From: Actinomycetes bacterium
GTDB taxonomy: Bacteria; Actinomycetota; Thermoleophilia; RBG-16-64-13
Reading direction: 5' to 3'
NCBI GenBank assembly: GCA_024637095.1
Contig: JAGXFV010000006.1
Coordinates: 1-34,608 of the forward strand
Length of the DNA: 34,608 bases
Below are positions 1 to 9,422 of this stretch, one piece after another. Position 1 is the stretch's first letter. Each line of letters begins with the position of its first letter. Below the pieces are notes generated by a model, which saw only the letters and a list, made by a program, of their open reading frames with translations, was not told where the DNA came from and made no database searches. Both the position numbers and the translations under genes were made by a program.

Positions 1-100
1 CCATCAGTTCGTACGTGCCTGTCTGGTTGGCCGAAAATACCGAGGCCCTGTCCGTCGGCTCTCCCCGCAGGGCCGCTAGAAACCGCTCGCGGCTGTTCAC
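1..100 (-). CDS. MtaA/CmuA/UroD-family methyltransferase-like protein, N-terminal part only
   Basis: A reading frame enters from the left edge and starts at a GTG at position 100. An AAGAGGTG ribosome site lies just upstream. The 33 visible residues begin VNSRERFLAALRGEPTDR and later read NQTGTYELM. This is the typical N-terminus of the uroporphyrinogen-decarboxylase superfamily branch that includes MtaA/CmuA-type corrinoid methyltransferases, where a (S/T)xRERFLAALRGExxDR opening followed by a QTGT-like stretch is common. Only this fragment is visible, so the catalytic zinc motif and substrate cannot be judged. In this superfamily such proteins move methyl groups between corrinoid proteins and a thiol or folate acceptor, which would suit the acetyl-CoA-pathway genes at the other end of the window, but that link is inference. 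A plain UroD is less likely because a clear hemE is present at 16580-17620. Confidence 0.7.
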   Translation of the reverse strand, partial: MNSRERFLAALRGEPTDRASVFSANQTGTYELM

Positions 101-158
101 GCTGTCACCTCTTTCACCCGACTCTGGCCGGGTCCGTTTGTTGCATTCGTAGCAATCA

Positions 159-513
159 TCAGTATACGTCAGTCTTTGACACGACCACCGGGCAGTGCGC
201 TTCATGTATGACCTGGGTACTGGTCGAACCCATAGCGAGACGTCCGAATCCGCCCAGGCCGCGGTTGCCGATGACTATGAGGCTGCAGGTGCCGTCTTCG
301 TGAGCCTCTTCGACTAATCCGTGGGCAGCCGACTTATCCTCTAGGAATGAACAACTCATCAGTACAGCGTTTGGGCGGCGGATGGCCCAGCAAGTATGCA
401 AAGGGCCGCGACGCCCAGGGCGTCTACTACAGGGGCGTAGCTCTGATGGAAGGCCTCTAGATGAGGACGCCGTATGCTCTCATCGCATGCGAAGTGCAGG
501 ACCGCTACGCCGG
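159..513 (-). pseudogene. Decayed universal stress protein (UspA family)
   Basis: The last 65 or so residues before the stop at 159 match the C-terminal half of UspA-domain proteins: an LIVIGNRGLGGFGRL segment, then GSTSTQVIHEAHCPVVVSK, i.e. the G-x2-G-x9-G(S/T) ATP-binding signature and the closing CPVxVV strand. Upstream the similarity continues only in another frame (about 513 to 400, AVLHFACDES ... YAPVVDALGVAA, resembling the central strand and helix of the domain), and no intact N-terminal strand with a start codon is found. I therefore read it as a relic with at least one frameshift near 360-410 and a lost 5' end. An intact short protein of 80 residues from 401 is possible on paper, but its first 16 residues do not look like the fold. 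The exact upstream limit is uncertain. Confidence 0.5.
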
Positions 514-581
514 GGCTGCTGCGGTGACGACTCTGTGGCTGACCGCATCGCTCCCCCTTAGAGAACGCGTTCGGCCTAACG

Positions 582-1121
582 TCACGCATCAGCCACCTCG
601 GGAGCCGCGCATCGCGCGGGTTCCGAGGTGGGTTCTGCCTGCGTATGTTCGATGACGCTCTCTGCATCTTCTGGATACAGTTTCGGGATGCAATCAGGGC
701 ACAGCCCGTGACTGAACTCCACTTCTGAGTGATTGCCTACATACAGTTCAATTTGCTGCCAAGAGCCTGAATCATTCCTGATCTTCTTGCAGTATGAACA
801 GATTGGAAGTATGCCCCTGAGCTGCCTTACTTCGGCCAACGCCTTGCCAAGCTCTCCATTGCGCTTCGATAGGACCTCGCTTGCCTTTTGAGCGTCTCGC
901 CAACGCCGAAGAGAGAAGACTGCAAGTGCGAACACCAGGAAAACCGCTACGGCGAAAAGCTCATCCAGTTCCCAACTATCCAATCGCCATAGGAGCTTCA
1001 AGAGACGTTCCACAGGATCCACCTGAGCTGCAACTATGAACACGAGCGCAGCTAAGCCGACGATGATGAGGAGTTCTAGTCGGATCTTCCGCTGTGCCTT
1101 ATGGTCGGGAGAAACACTCAT
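582..1121 (-). CDS. Two-TM membrane protein with Cys-rich signalling-type C-terminal module
   Basis: The 179-residue protein starts at the ATG at 1121, chosen because a GAGGAT ribosome site precedes it and the longer frame upstream has no conserved look. Residues about 15-33 and 54-71 are hydrophobic membrane segments. Residues 74-104 form a charged, probable coiled coil. Residues 100-150 (LRGILPICSYCKKIRNDSG ... EFSHGLCPDCIPKLYPE) form a module often seen at the C-terminus of response regulators and histidine-kinase-like proteins, usually right after a coiled coil. Its cysteines C108, C111, C141 and C144 could form a metal site. Here the module hangs on a bare membrane anchor with no REC, PAS or kinase domain, so it may be a cut-down sensor or an adaptor. 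No partner gene is adjacent. Function unknown. Confidence 0.7.
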   Translation of the reverse strand: MSVSPDHKAQRKIRLELLIIVGLAALVFIVAAQVDPVERLLKLLWRLDSWELDELFAVAVFLVFALAVFSLRRWRDAQKASEVLSKRNGELGKALAEVRQLRGILPICSYCKKIRNDSGSWQQIELYVGNHSEVEFSHGLCPDCIPKLYPEDAESVIEHTQAEPTSEPARCAAPEVADA

Positions 1122-1426
1122 GTGTTCTATCCTCAATGCAATCGAACAATGCTTCTGCAGTCTGCTGAACTCCGGACAACGGCTGCGGCTGTCTGCATAT
1201 ATGGTGCGGCGCCTGCTATCACCTGCGGCGGAAAGACCGAGCGGGCGCGGGAGTCTGGACGCGCTCGTCCAACTGACTTGGGACCCTGGCGGACTGTATA
1301 TGTCGCTTGGCAACTGGTCAAGGAGCCTCCCCAACGCCTAGGACGCGAAAGAAGGCGATCCGAGTGTGACCAACCGGGAGATCGCCGACCTCGCCCTCAA
1401 GCGAGCGAACTCCGACGTCTTTGCCG
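1122..1426. other. Intergenic stretch without a recognisable gene
   Basis: Several short open frames exist on both strands, but none has a convincing start, ribosome site or recognisable protein motif. The stretch lies between the membrane protein and the recombinase relic and may be decayed mobile-element DNA, which is inference only. Confidence 0.5.
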
Positions 1427-1525
1427 TCGATAGCCCTGATGATGAACATCTACACCCACCTGCTCCCCGAAGCCGACCGGGAAGCCACCGCGGGCATGCA
1501 AATCCCGTTAGAGGCCAAGGAATGA
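1427..1525 (+). pseudogene. Relic of tyrosine recombinase (integrase) C-terminus
   Basis: In one frame the DNA reads SIALMMNIYTHLLPEADREA and continues to a TGA at 1523-1525. This matches the end of the catalytic domain of phage/ICE-type tyrosine recombinases (usual form GHSSIALTMDIYSHLLPE-x-EA), including the nucleophilic tyrosine inside the IYTHLLP motif. Upstream the similarity stops: the expected R-x-x-H box and the LGH are missing, and no start codon leads into the frame. It points toward the tRNA gene at 1613-1686, less than 100 bp away, the usual geometry of an integrated element that used the tRNA 3' end as attachment site. I take it as a remnant left after decay or excision. The rest of the element is not visible. 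Confidence 0.6.
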
Positions 1526-1584
1526 AACCCGGTCGCTACCAAGGTTGCTACCATTTGGGCTTCGGCAGAAACCAAGGCAAAAGA

Positions 1585-1608
1585 AAAACCCCGCTTTTGC
1601 GGGGTTTT
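1585..1608 (-). terminator. Rho-independent terminator after tRNA gene
   Basis: A perfect 10-bp stem (AAAACCCCGC with its complement) around a 4-nt loop. On the minus strand it is followed by a T-rich run, placed 5 bp after the tRNA gene. It is nearly symmetrical and could also act on the plus strand. Confidence 0.75.
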
Positions 1609-1612
1609 CGAG

Positions 1613-1686
1613 TGGGCCCACCAGGACTCGAACCTGGGACCAGCCGATTATGAGTCGGCCGCTCTAACCAACTGAGCTATGGGCCC
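1613..1686 (-). tRNA. tRNA with CAT anticodon (elongator Met or lysidine-modified Ile2)
   Basis: A complete cloverleaf: 7-bp acceptor stem (GGGCCCA with TGGGCCC), D arm GCTC...GAGC, anticodon stem GCCGA/TCGGC with loop CTCATAA (anticodon at 1650-1652), T arm CCAGG-TTCGAGT-CCTGG, and discriminator A. CCA is not encoded. The acceptor resembles tRNA-Ile more than initiator Met, because the 1:72 pair is G:C. The CAT anticodon leaves elongator Met or TilS-modified Ile(AUA) open; I lean to Ile2 but cannot decide by eye. The gene lies about 30 bp downstream of metW on the same strand and next to an integrase relic. Confidence 0.9.
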
Positions 1687-1691
1687 GCGAC

Positions 1692-1732
1692 ACTAATCAT
1701 GTTGCCGAACGAACCTAATCATTTTACCGAAT
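1692..1732. repeat. Two imperfect 19-bp direct repeats 22 bp apart
   Basis: Copies at 1692-1710 and 1714-1732 (consensus about CTAATCATKTTRCCGAA) agree at 15 of 19 positions. They lie between the metW stop and the tRNA 5' end. The 22-bp period is close to two helical turns, as in tandem operators, but this may be chance. Confidence 0.35.
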
Positions 1733-2411
1733 CGCGAGTGAGGACATAAACCCCGTGCTCGGCCATGAGGTTCGGCCAGAAACCCACGGGGCTTCGACGG
1801 CCGATGTAGAAGCTTCGCTCCGCTTTCATGCCCAGGTTGGCGATGAAGAGCCGGAAGTCCGCGATCGTAAGGCTGTGGATGTTCGGCGTTTCGTACCATT
1901 CGTAGGGCAAGGCAGGCGTGACCGGTGCCCGGCCTCGAAGAAGGAGCTGAGAACGGGCGCGCCAGTGACCGAAGTTGGGAAAACTGACCACGAGGTGCTT
2001 GGCCACCCTGAGCGCCTCGCACATAACCAGGGCCGTCGCCCGCGCCTCCTGCAGAGTCTGGCTGAGGATGACGTAGTCGAACATCCCGTCAGGGTAGTAG
2101 GAGAGGCCTTCATCGATGTCGCCGTGATAGACAGATAGGCCTTTGCCCACGGCCTCGTAGACCTTCTCCTCGGAGATCTCCACCCCGGTCCCCCGAACGT
2201 TCTTGCGGTCGACCAGAAGTCTGAGTAGGACACCGCGGCCGCAGCCCAGGTCAAGGACTCGGGACCCCTCCTCGATAGTATCGACAATGAAGTGGTGATC
2301 GTAGCGTACGCCGGCAGGGTCCCGTGCTATGCGGCTGGGCAGGCCTTCGGCCGGACGGCTCTGCTCGGGATTCCCCAAGAGCTCGCGCAATTCCCGGCCC
2401 GGCCGCCTCAC
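1719..2411 (-). CDS. metW: Methionine biosynthesis protein MetW
   Basis: A 230-residue class I SAM-dependent methyltransferase-like protein. The [12 protein letters not shown]-binding loop is at residues 52-60. The family-typical stretches [26 protein letters not shown] and SFPNFGHW are present, as is a late EWYETPNIH segment. The start is a GTG at 2411 that overlaps the metX stop (GTGA, 4 bp), a sign of translational coupling. MetW is known to work with MetX homoserine O-acetyltransferase in several bacteria, and this metX-metW pairing fits that. The N-terminal 30 residues (arginine- and proline-rich) are less conserved, and the real start could be slightly downstream. The stop lies about 30 bp before the tRNA gene, so read-through into the tRNA is possible. 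Confidence 0.93.
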   Translation of the reverse strand: MRRPGRELRELLGNPEQSRPAEGLPSRIARDPAGVRYDHHFIVDTIEEGSRVLDLGCGRGVLLRLLVDRKNVRGTGVEISEEKVYEAVGKGLSVYHGDIDEGLSYYPDGMFDYVILSQTLQEARATALVMCEALRVAKHLVVSFPNFGHWRARSQLLLRGRAPVTPALPYEWYETPNIHSLTIADFRLFIANLGMKAERSFYIGRRSPVGFWPNLMAEHGVYVLTRDSVK

Positions 2412-3574
2412 ACGCCCACGCCCCGCCGGTGGGCGGTAACCTCGAGGAAATGTGTGATCAGGTGCGTCTGCTGCTGCGCCTCGAGCAGGAAGGCGTCATG
2501 GCCAAAATCGGAGCGAATCTCCAGATAGGTGCAGTCCAACCCGTTCCCCTTTATTGCCCGCACGATCTCTTTGGACTGGTAAGGGGGATAGAGCCAGTCG
2601 CTGGAGAAGGCGATCACCAGAAAGCGCATCTCGGGAGGCACTTCCCGGAAGGCCTCGACCAACGTCCCACGTCCATTGGCCAGGTCGAAGTAATCGAGCG
2701 CTTTGGTGATGTAGAGGTAGGTGTTGGCGTCGAAGCGCTGGGTGAAGACTTCCCCCTGGTGCTTCAGGTAGCTCTCGACCTCGAAATCCATGGTGAAATC
2801 GAAACCGTAGACCTCCTTGTCCCGCAGACGCCTTCCGAATTTCTCGTGCATCGAGCCGTCGGACAGGTAGGTGATGTGCCCTATCATCCGCGCGACCGCC
2901 AGACCAGCATCCGGCGCCGTCCTGTCGTAGTAATCGCCGCCACACCAGTTGGGATCGCGCAGGATGGCCTGGCGGCCGACCTCATTGAAGGCGATCTGCT
3001 GAGGCGAATGGCGATGAGTCGTGGCTATCGATATGCAGGAGTCGACCACCTCCGGATAGGCCGTGACCCACTCCAGCGCCTGCATCCCTCCCATCGAGCC
3101 ACCGGCCACAGCAAGCAGCCGGCGGATGCCCAAATGATCGACGAGCATTTTCTGTGCCCTGACCATGTCAGGGACGGTCACCACCGGGAAGCGCATGCCA
3201 TAACGTTGGCCCGTCTTCGGGTCCAGGCTGGCCGGGCCCGTGGTGCCTCGGCAGCCGCCAATCACGTTGGAACAGACCAGGTAGTAACGGTCGGTGTCGA
3301 AAGCCTTACCCGGACCGACCATGATGTCCCACCAGCCGGGACGGTCGTCACCCTCATGGTAGCCGGCCGCATGGGCATCCCCCGAAAGAGCGTGAAGCAG
3401 CAAGATCGCGTTCGAGCGATCGTCGTTCAGGGACCCATAGGTCTCGTAGGCGATCTTGAGCGGCGCCAACTCGAGACCCGAGTCGAGAGGTAGGGCATCG
3501 AACTCGGCGTACTGGGTTTCCACCAGCCCCACCAGGCTCGCAGCGCTGCCGCTTTCGGTCGAGTAGTCACTCAT
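2408..3574 (-). CDS. metX: Homoserine O-acetyltransferase MetX
   Basis: A 388-residue alpha/beta-hydrolase that acylates homoserine as the first committed step to methionine. Family marks: [12 protein letters not shown] near residues 60-71, [15 protein letters not shown] near 80-93, and [12 protein letters not shown] at 103-114. The nucleophile elbow is AGGSMGGMQ with Ser160; the catalytic Asp is probably in the FSSDWLYPP segment and the His in [11 protein letters not shown] near the C-terminus. Length is normal for the family. The start ATG at 3574 has a GGAGAAG ribosome site. It sits between metY (55 bp upstream) and metW (overlapping), giving a metY-metX-metW operon for the O-acetylhomoserine, direct-sulfhydrylation route. 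Whether acetyl- or succinyl-CoA is used cannot be read from sequence alone, but the pairing with MetY favours the acetyl form. Confidence 0.97.
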   Translation of the reverse strand: MSDYSTESGSAASLVGLVETQYAEFDALPLDSGLELAPLKIAYETYGSLNDDRSNAILLLHALSGDAHAAGYHEGDDRPGWWDIMVGPGKAFDTDRYYLVCSNVIGGCRGTTGPASLDPKTGQRYGMRFPVVTVPDMVRAQKMLVDHLGIRRLLAVAGGSMGGMQALEWVTAYPEVVDSCISIATTHRHSPQQIAFNEVGRQAILRDPNWCGGDYYDRTAPDAGLAVARMIGHITYLSDGSMHEKFGRRLRDKEVYGFDFTMDFEVESYLKHQGEVFTQRFDANTYLYITKALDYFDLANGRGTLVEAFREVPPEMRFLVIAFSSDWLYPPYQSKEIVRAIKGNGLDCTYLEIRSDFGHDAFLLEAQQQTHLITHFLEVTAHRRGVGV

Positions 3575-3629
3575 CTGTCAGCTTCTCCGACGGGGGTGTT
3601 GGTCACCGGACCGCCCCCCGTCGGTTTGG

Positions 3630-5012
<1,383 letters not shown>

Positions 5013-5014
5013 TT

Positions 5015-5020
5015 AGTATA
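5015..5020 (-). promoter_or_regulatory. Probable -10 box of the metYXW promoter
   Basis: TATACT on the minus strand, 32 bp before the metY start, in the only gap available for a promoter between nadE and metY. No good -35 is seen, so the assignment is tentative. Confidence 0.4.
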
Positions 5021-5082
5021 GATTAACCGTTCCGCAGCCTACCGCCTACCTGAATGATGCGCAAGGGGAACGTGAACTGGGG

Positions 5083-6906
5083 TCAGCCGCGGTAGCGGTT
5101 GGTGATGGGCAGACGCCGGTCCTTGCCGAAGGCTTTGGAAGTCACGCGCGGTCCCGGCGGCGCCTGGCGGCGCTTGTACTCGTTACGGTCGATCAGCGCG
5201 ATCACCTGCTCCACGTCGGCCCTGGGCAGGCCGCCCGCCACGATCTCCTCGATGCTCTCGTCCAGGATCACATAGGCTTCCACTATCCGGTCCAGGATTT
5301 CGTAGGGCGGCAGGGAATCCTGATCACGCTGGTCCGCCCGCAGTTCGGCGCTGGGAGGACGAGTAATGGTCGATAGGGGAATGGGGTCCTTCCCCTCCTC
5401 CTGTCCGTTCCGGTACTCCGCCAGCTGATAGACGATGGTCTTCGGCACGTCTTTGATCACCGCGTAGCCGCCGGCCATGTCCCCGTAGAGCGTGGCGTAA
5501 CCGGTGGCCATCTCGCTCTTGTTGCCCGTTGTCAGCACCAGCCAGCCGAACTTGTTCGAAAGCGCCATCAACAGATTGCCGCGGATGCGGGCCTGAAGGT
5601 TCTCCTCCGCCACTCCGGACTCAGTGCCCGCGAAGTGAGGCGAGAGCATCTTCAGATAGGCCGTGAAGGCGCCCTCTATGGGGATCTCGCGAAAGTCGAT
5701 TTCATTCCGTTCGGCAAGGAGCTCGGCGTCGCTGCGCGTGCCGCTACTCGTGAAGCGGGAGGGCATGGAGACCCCGGTCACCCGCTCAGGACCCAAGGCA
5801 TCCACAGCGATGAGTGCCGTCAGCGCGGAGTCGATCCCTCCGCTTAGACCGAGAACCACGTGCTGAAAGCCGTTCTTCTCCGTGTAGTCTCGCACTCCCA
5901 ATTGGAGCGCCGCATAGAGTTCGGCCAGCCGCTCGAGGGGCTGTGGCGGATCGGCCGGGGCTGAGGTCGCGCGCAGGCATGAAAGTCTTCGGGCCAACCA
6001 CACCGACGGTGAGAATTCGCCCCCGCCAAGCGATGGGGCCGTCCCTTGGCCCTGATCGGTCGGGGCGGGCCCCCGGTCCTCGTCTACAATGGTTGACTTC
6101 GCACGCTCGATTCCCATGATGTCTACGGGCCAGCGCGCGGGGGCCTCCGCCCGTCCCCGCACCTGGGCGGCCTCTTCCAGGTCCACCTCCACGAACTGAA
6201 CCTCTTCCGCGAACGCCGCGAGGCGGGCCCGCAAGACCCCCCGGGGGTCGAACAGCAGAGATTGACCGTCAAAGATCAGTTCGTCCTGACCTCCCACTCC
6301 GTTCAGATAGACCACATAGGCACGGGAGTCGCGTGCCCGCTCCGCCAGCATCTTCTCCCTCGCGGGGCCCTTGCCGAAATGATAGGGCGACATGGATATG
6401 TTGACGATGACACCGGCCCCTCCCCGAAACGCAGCCTCCTCCGACGGCCCTCCCGCATCCCATATGTCCTCGCAGATGTTGACGGCGACCCGGCCTTCGG
6501 GCAGTTGCAGCACCAGCACCCGGTCGCCGGAAGCGAAATAGCGGTCCTCGTCGAAGACGGCGTAGTTGGGCAGCCGAATCTTGCGGTAGAGGGCCCGGAC
6601 GCTCCCACCGGAAAGAACCGCGGCCCCGTTGTAGGCGAGACCGTCTTCCCACAGGGGGCAGCCCACTATGGCCACGAGGTTCTCGCCAACCTCCGCCGCA
6701 AGCCGGCGGACCGCCTCCTCGCAGTCCCGCACGAAGTGGTCCTTGAGCAAGAGGTCTTCCGGCGGATAACCGCAGATCGCGAGCTCGGGAAAAACCGCCA
6801 ACCGGGCTCCTCCCTGCTGCGCGAGCTCGATCCCCCGCCGAATCAGGGCACTGTTGCCGGCCAGATCCCCAACCGTCGGGTTGATCTGGGCCAGCGCGAT
6901 CCTCAT
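5083..6906 (-). CDS. nadE: Glutamine-dependent NAD+ synthetase
   Basis: A 607-residue two-domain enzyme that makes NAD+ from nicotinate adenine dinucleotide using ammonia channelled from glutamine. The N-terminal nitrilase-type glutaminase domain has the triad Glu41 (FPELAICGYPPEDLL), Lys109 (YRKIRLPNYAVFDE) and Cys145 (NICEDIWD). The C-terminal domain has the ATP-PPase loop SGGIDS at 355-360, then TTGNKSEMATGYATLYGDMAGGY and a closing KRRQAPPGPRVT. The start is the ATG at 6906, overlapping the phosphomannomutase stop (ATGA), so a longer frame reaching 7035 is rejected. Odd: residues about 270-325 between the domains are a low-complexity, Pro/Gly-rich linker. It is the last gene of the GDP-mannose operon, probably a chance operon partner rather than a functional one. 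Confidence 0.96.
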   Translation of the reverse strand: MRIALAQINPTVGDLAGNSALIRRGIELAQQGGARLAVFPELAICGYPPEDLLLKDHFVRDCEEAVRRLAAEVGENLVAIVGCPLWEDGLAYNGAAVLSGGSVRALYRKIRLPNYAVFDEDRYFASGDRVLVLQLPEGRVAVNICEDIWDAGGPSEEAAFRGGAGVIVNISMSPYHFGKGPAREKMLAERARDSRAYVVYLNGVGGQDELIFDGQSLLFDPRGVLRARLAAFAEEVQFVEVDLEEAAQVRGRAEAPARWPVDIMGIERAKSTIVDEDRGPAPTDQGQGTAPSLGGGEFSPSVWLARRLSCLRATSAPADPPQPLERLAELYAALQLGVRDYTEKNGFQHVVLGLSGGIDSALTALIAVDALGPERVTGVSMPSRFTSSGTRSDAELLAERNEIDFREIPIEGAFTAYLKMLSPHFAGTESGVAEENLQARIRGNLLMALSNKFGWLVLTTGNKSEMATGYATLYGDMAGGYAVIKDVPKTIVYQLAEYRNGQEEGKDPIPLSTITRPPSAELRADQRDQDSLPPYEILDRIVEAYVILDESIEEIVAGGLPRADVEQVIALIDRNEYKRRQAPPGPRVTSKAFGKDRRLPITNRYRG

Positions 6907-8291
6907 GCGCCCTCGCGCTCCAGGAAGGCCAGCAGTTCGCGGGTTTTCTGCTCGACCAACTCCACCTCTCCCCGAGTCTCCAGGTTCAGCCGTATCAGAG
7001 GCTCGGTGTTGGAGGGCCTCACGTTGAAGCGCCAATCAGCGAATTCGATGCTGATCCCATCGGTCTCATCCACCGAGAGCGCGCTGGAGCCATATTCCTC
7101 CTTCAGACGAGCCAGAGCCTTGTCCGGGTTGGAGAGGCGGGTGTTGATCTCGCCGCTTATGGGATAGCGCCTCTGCATCTCGGAGACCAGATCCGACAAG
7201 GGCCGCCCGGTGGTGCTCAGCAGATCGGCCACCAACAGCCAGGGGATCATGCCGCTGTCCGCGTAAGAGAACTCGCGGAAGTAGTGGTGCGCCGACATCT
7301 CGCCCCCATACGCGGCGTCTTCGGCCCGCATCCTCTCTTTGATGAAGGAATGCCCGCTCTTGCTCTGGACCGCCACGCCTCCCTGCTCGTTCACGATCTC
7401 CAGTGTGTTCCAGATCAGGCGGGGATCGTGCACGATCTTGGCACCCTGGTGGCGCCGCAACACGCCCTGGGCAAGCAGGCCGACCAGGTAGTAGCCGTCG
7501 ACGAACTCGCCCCGCTCGTCCCAGAAAAAGCACCGATCGAAGTCGCCGTCCCAGGCCAGGCCCAGATCGGCCCCCGCTTCCCGCACGGCGCGGGCGGTAG
7601 CTTCGCGGTTCTCAGGGAGCAGTGGGTTAGGGACGCCGTTGGGAAAGGTGCCGTCGGGTTCCCCGTGCAGGATTTCGAAATCAAGCGGCAGATGCTCCGC
7701 AAGTGCCTTGACGATCGGCCCCGCCATGCCGTCTCCACCGTTGGCCACGATCTTCAGGCGGCGAAGACCTTCCGGCTCCAAGTAGCCCAACAGGTGCTCG
7801 ATATATGGCTCCTGAATGTCACGGCGCTCGACGGAGCCAGACCCGTCGACCACGACCTCGTCCGGAGCCCTGCTGTCGCCGGCCAAAGCGTCCGCCACCA
7901 GCCGTTCGATGTCGGCCAAGCCGGTCTCGCTGCTGATCGGGATCGCCTTCTCGCGCACCAGTTTCATGCCGTTGTACTCGGCGGGGTTGTGACTCGCGGT
8001 CACCATGATGCCGCCGCCCACCTCGAGCGCGAAGACTGCGAAATAGACCTGCTCGGTCCCCACCAGACCGATGTCCAACACGTCCACGCCGGCCGCGGTC
8101 AGTCCCCTGGTAAGCGCCTCGACGAGTCTCTCTCCGGTTGGCCGCATGTCTCGGCCGACCACGACCTTCCCCGGCTTGAAAAGCAGCGCGAATGCCCGGC
8201 CGATATGCTCGGCCATCCTCTCGTCGAGTTCTTCGGGAACCTTGCCCCGGATGTCATAAGCCTTGAAGCCGGTGAGCTTCTGTCTGGCCAC
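6903..8291 (-). CDS. manB: Phosphomannomutase/phosphoglucomutase
   Basis: A 462-residue alpha-D-phosphohexomutase of the ManB/AlgC type, interconverting mannose-6-P and mannose-1-P (often also glucose phosphates). Domain marks in order: FKAYDIRGKVPEEL at 9-22, the phosphoserine loop TASHNP at 98-103 (Ser100), the Mg-binding loop DGDFDR at 248-253, the sugar loop GGEMSAHHYF, and the phosphate loop RPSNTEP near the C-terminus. Length is normal. The stop overlaps the nadE start by 4 bp, and the upstream manC ends 6 bp before. Together with manC and the cupin isomerase it completes fructose-6-P to GDP-mannose, a precursor for cell-surface polysaccharides or glycans. The exact sugar preference cannot be judged from sequence. 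The symbol manB follows family usage. Confidence 0.94.
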   Translation of the reverse strand: MARQKLTGFKAYDIRGKVPEELDERMAEHIGRAFALLFKPGKVVVGRDMRPTGERLVEALTRGLTAAGVDVLDIGLVGTEQVYFAVFALEVGGGIMVTASHNPAEYNGMKLVREKAIPISSETGLADIERLVADALAGDSRAPDEVVVDGSGSVERRDIQEPYIEHLLGYLEPEGLRRLKIVANGGDGMAGPIVKALAEHLPLDFEILHGEPDGTFPNGVPNPLLPENREATARAVREAGADLGLAWDGDFDRCFFWDERGEFVDGYYLVGLLAQGVLRRHQGAKIVHDPRLIWNTLEIVNEQGGVAVQSKSGHSFIKERMRAEDAAYGGEMSAHHYFREFSYADSGMIPWLLVADLLSTTGRPLSDLVSEMQRRYPISGEINTRLSNPDKALARLKEEYGSSALSVDETDGISIEFADWRFNVRPSNTEPLIRLNLETRGEVELVEQKTRELLAFLEREGA

Positions 8292-8297
8292 GGACCT

Positions 8298-9422
8298 TCA
8301 CCCCTTCCCGGACGTCTCCCCCAGATCCTGGGTGAGGCGCTTGATCTCTTCCGCCCGGCCGCGATCGGCAACCAGGGTCCGATTTCCGGAGCGGACTACG
8401 ATGAGACCCTCGACGCCGAGCAGAGCGACCAACTCCTCCGGATCCTCGGCGAAGACCACGTTGCCCTGAGCCTCGAGCGCCCGAAGGCGCCCACGGTAGC
8501 GGTTACCCGCCGAGTCCTCCGGCAAAAACTCGGCCAGGGAGGGCCAGCCGCCGATATCGTCCCAGTCGAACGAGGCCTCGATCATGCGAATCTCCTCGGC
8601 GCCCTCCATAATGCCGAAATCGATGGAGACGGAGGGCAACTCGGCAAATCCGTCCGATAGAGCCTGCGGATCGATCTCTCCCCCGGCGCGGACAGCAGGG
8701 CGCAGCGCCTCGAGGTGCCCGGGAAGCTGACGCCCATACTCCGCCAGGATCGTGGCGACGCTCCAGACGAACATCCCACTGTTCCAGTAGAAGCGGCCCG
8801 AATCCAGATAGCGGCGGGCGGTCGGCTCATCGGGCTTCTCGCGGAACTGCTCCAACTGAAAATGCTTCACGCCCCCGGAGGCCTGCACTGGGCTTCCCCG
8901 CTCTAGGTAGCCGTATCCCGTGGCCGGATAGGTCGGAGAGACGCCCAGAGTGAAGAGAGCGTGACTTTGGCGGGCTCCCTCCACGGCTCCCTCAACGTCC
9001 TTCACAAAGGCAGCGGTGGGTTCGATCCGATGGTCCGCGGTCAGCACGACCATGACGGAACTCTGCGAAGCCCGCTTCCCCCCAGTCACCCCCTCCCCCA
9101 GCCGTGCCTCGGCCAGCAGGGCGGCCAGCGCGACGGGCGCGGCCGTATCCCGGCGCATGGGCTCGCCGATGATGTTCTCGGGGGGCAACTCCGGGAGCTC
9201 CCTCGCGACCTCCTCCCGGAAACGAGCGGCGGTCAGCACCAGGACATCCTCGGACTCCGTCAGTGCCCGGGCACGGGCATAGCTCTGCTGGAGCAGAGTG
9301 CCCTCACCAACCAGACTGAGGAACTGCTTGGGCCTCTCTTCAGTGCTCAGCGGCCAAAAGCGTGTGCCCGCTCCACCGGCCATGATCAGGACGACGACAT
9401 CCGTAGGGCGCGAAGCTTTCAT
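8298..9422 (-). CDS. manC: Mannose-1-phosphate guanylyltransferase
   Basis: A 374-residue nucleotidyltransferase making GDP-mannose from mannose-1-P and GTP. It has the pyrophosphorylase signature MAGGAGTRFWPLSTEERPKQF near residues 14-34, then VLTADHRI, GYGYLERG and FREKPDEPTA. SIDFGIMEGAEEIRMIEASFDWDDIGGW is the sugar-binding and metal region seen in ManC-type enzymes. It lacks the C-terminal cupin found in bifunctional AlgA/ManC; that activity is encoded by the adjacent gene, which overlaps this start by 4 bp (ATGA). The arrangement therefore looks like the AlgA enzyme split into two genes, as in other bacteria with the short form. The next gene in the operon is the phosphohexomutase. Confidence 0.95.
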   Translation of the reverse strand: MKASRPTDVVVLIMAGGAGTRFWPLSTEERPKQFLSLVGEGTLLQQSYARARALTESEDVLVLTAARFREEVARELPELPPENIIGEPMRRDTAAPVALAALLAEARLGEGVTGGKRASQSSVMVVLTADHRIEPTAAFVKDVEGAVEGARQSHALFTLGVSPTYPATGYGYLERGSPVQASGGVKHFQLEQFREKPDEPTARRYLDSGRFYWNSGMFVWSVATILAEYGRQLPGHLEALRPAVRAGGEIDPQALSDGFAELPSVSIDFGIMEGAEEIRMIEASFDWDDIGGWPSLAEFLPEDSAGNRYRGRLRALEAQGNVVFAEDPEELVALLGVEGLIVVRSGNRTLVADRGRAEEIKRLTQDLGETSGKG

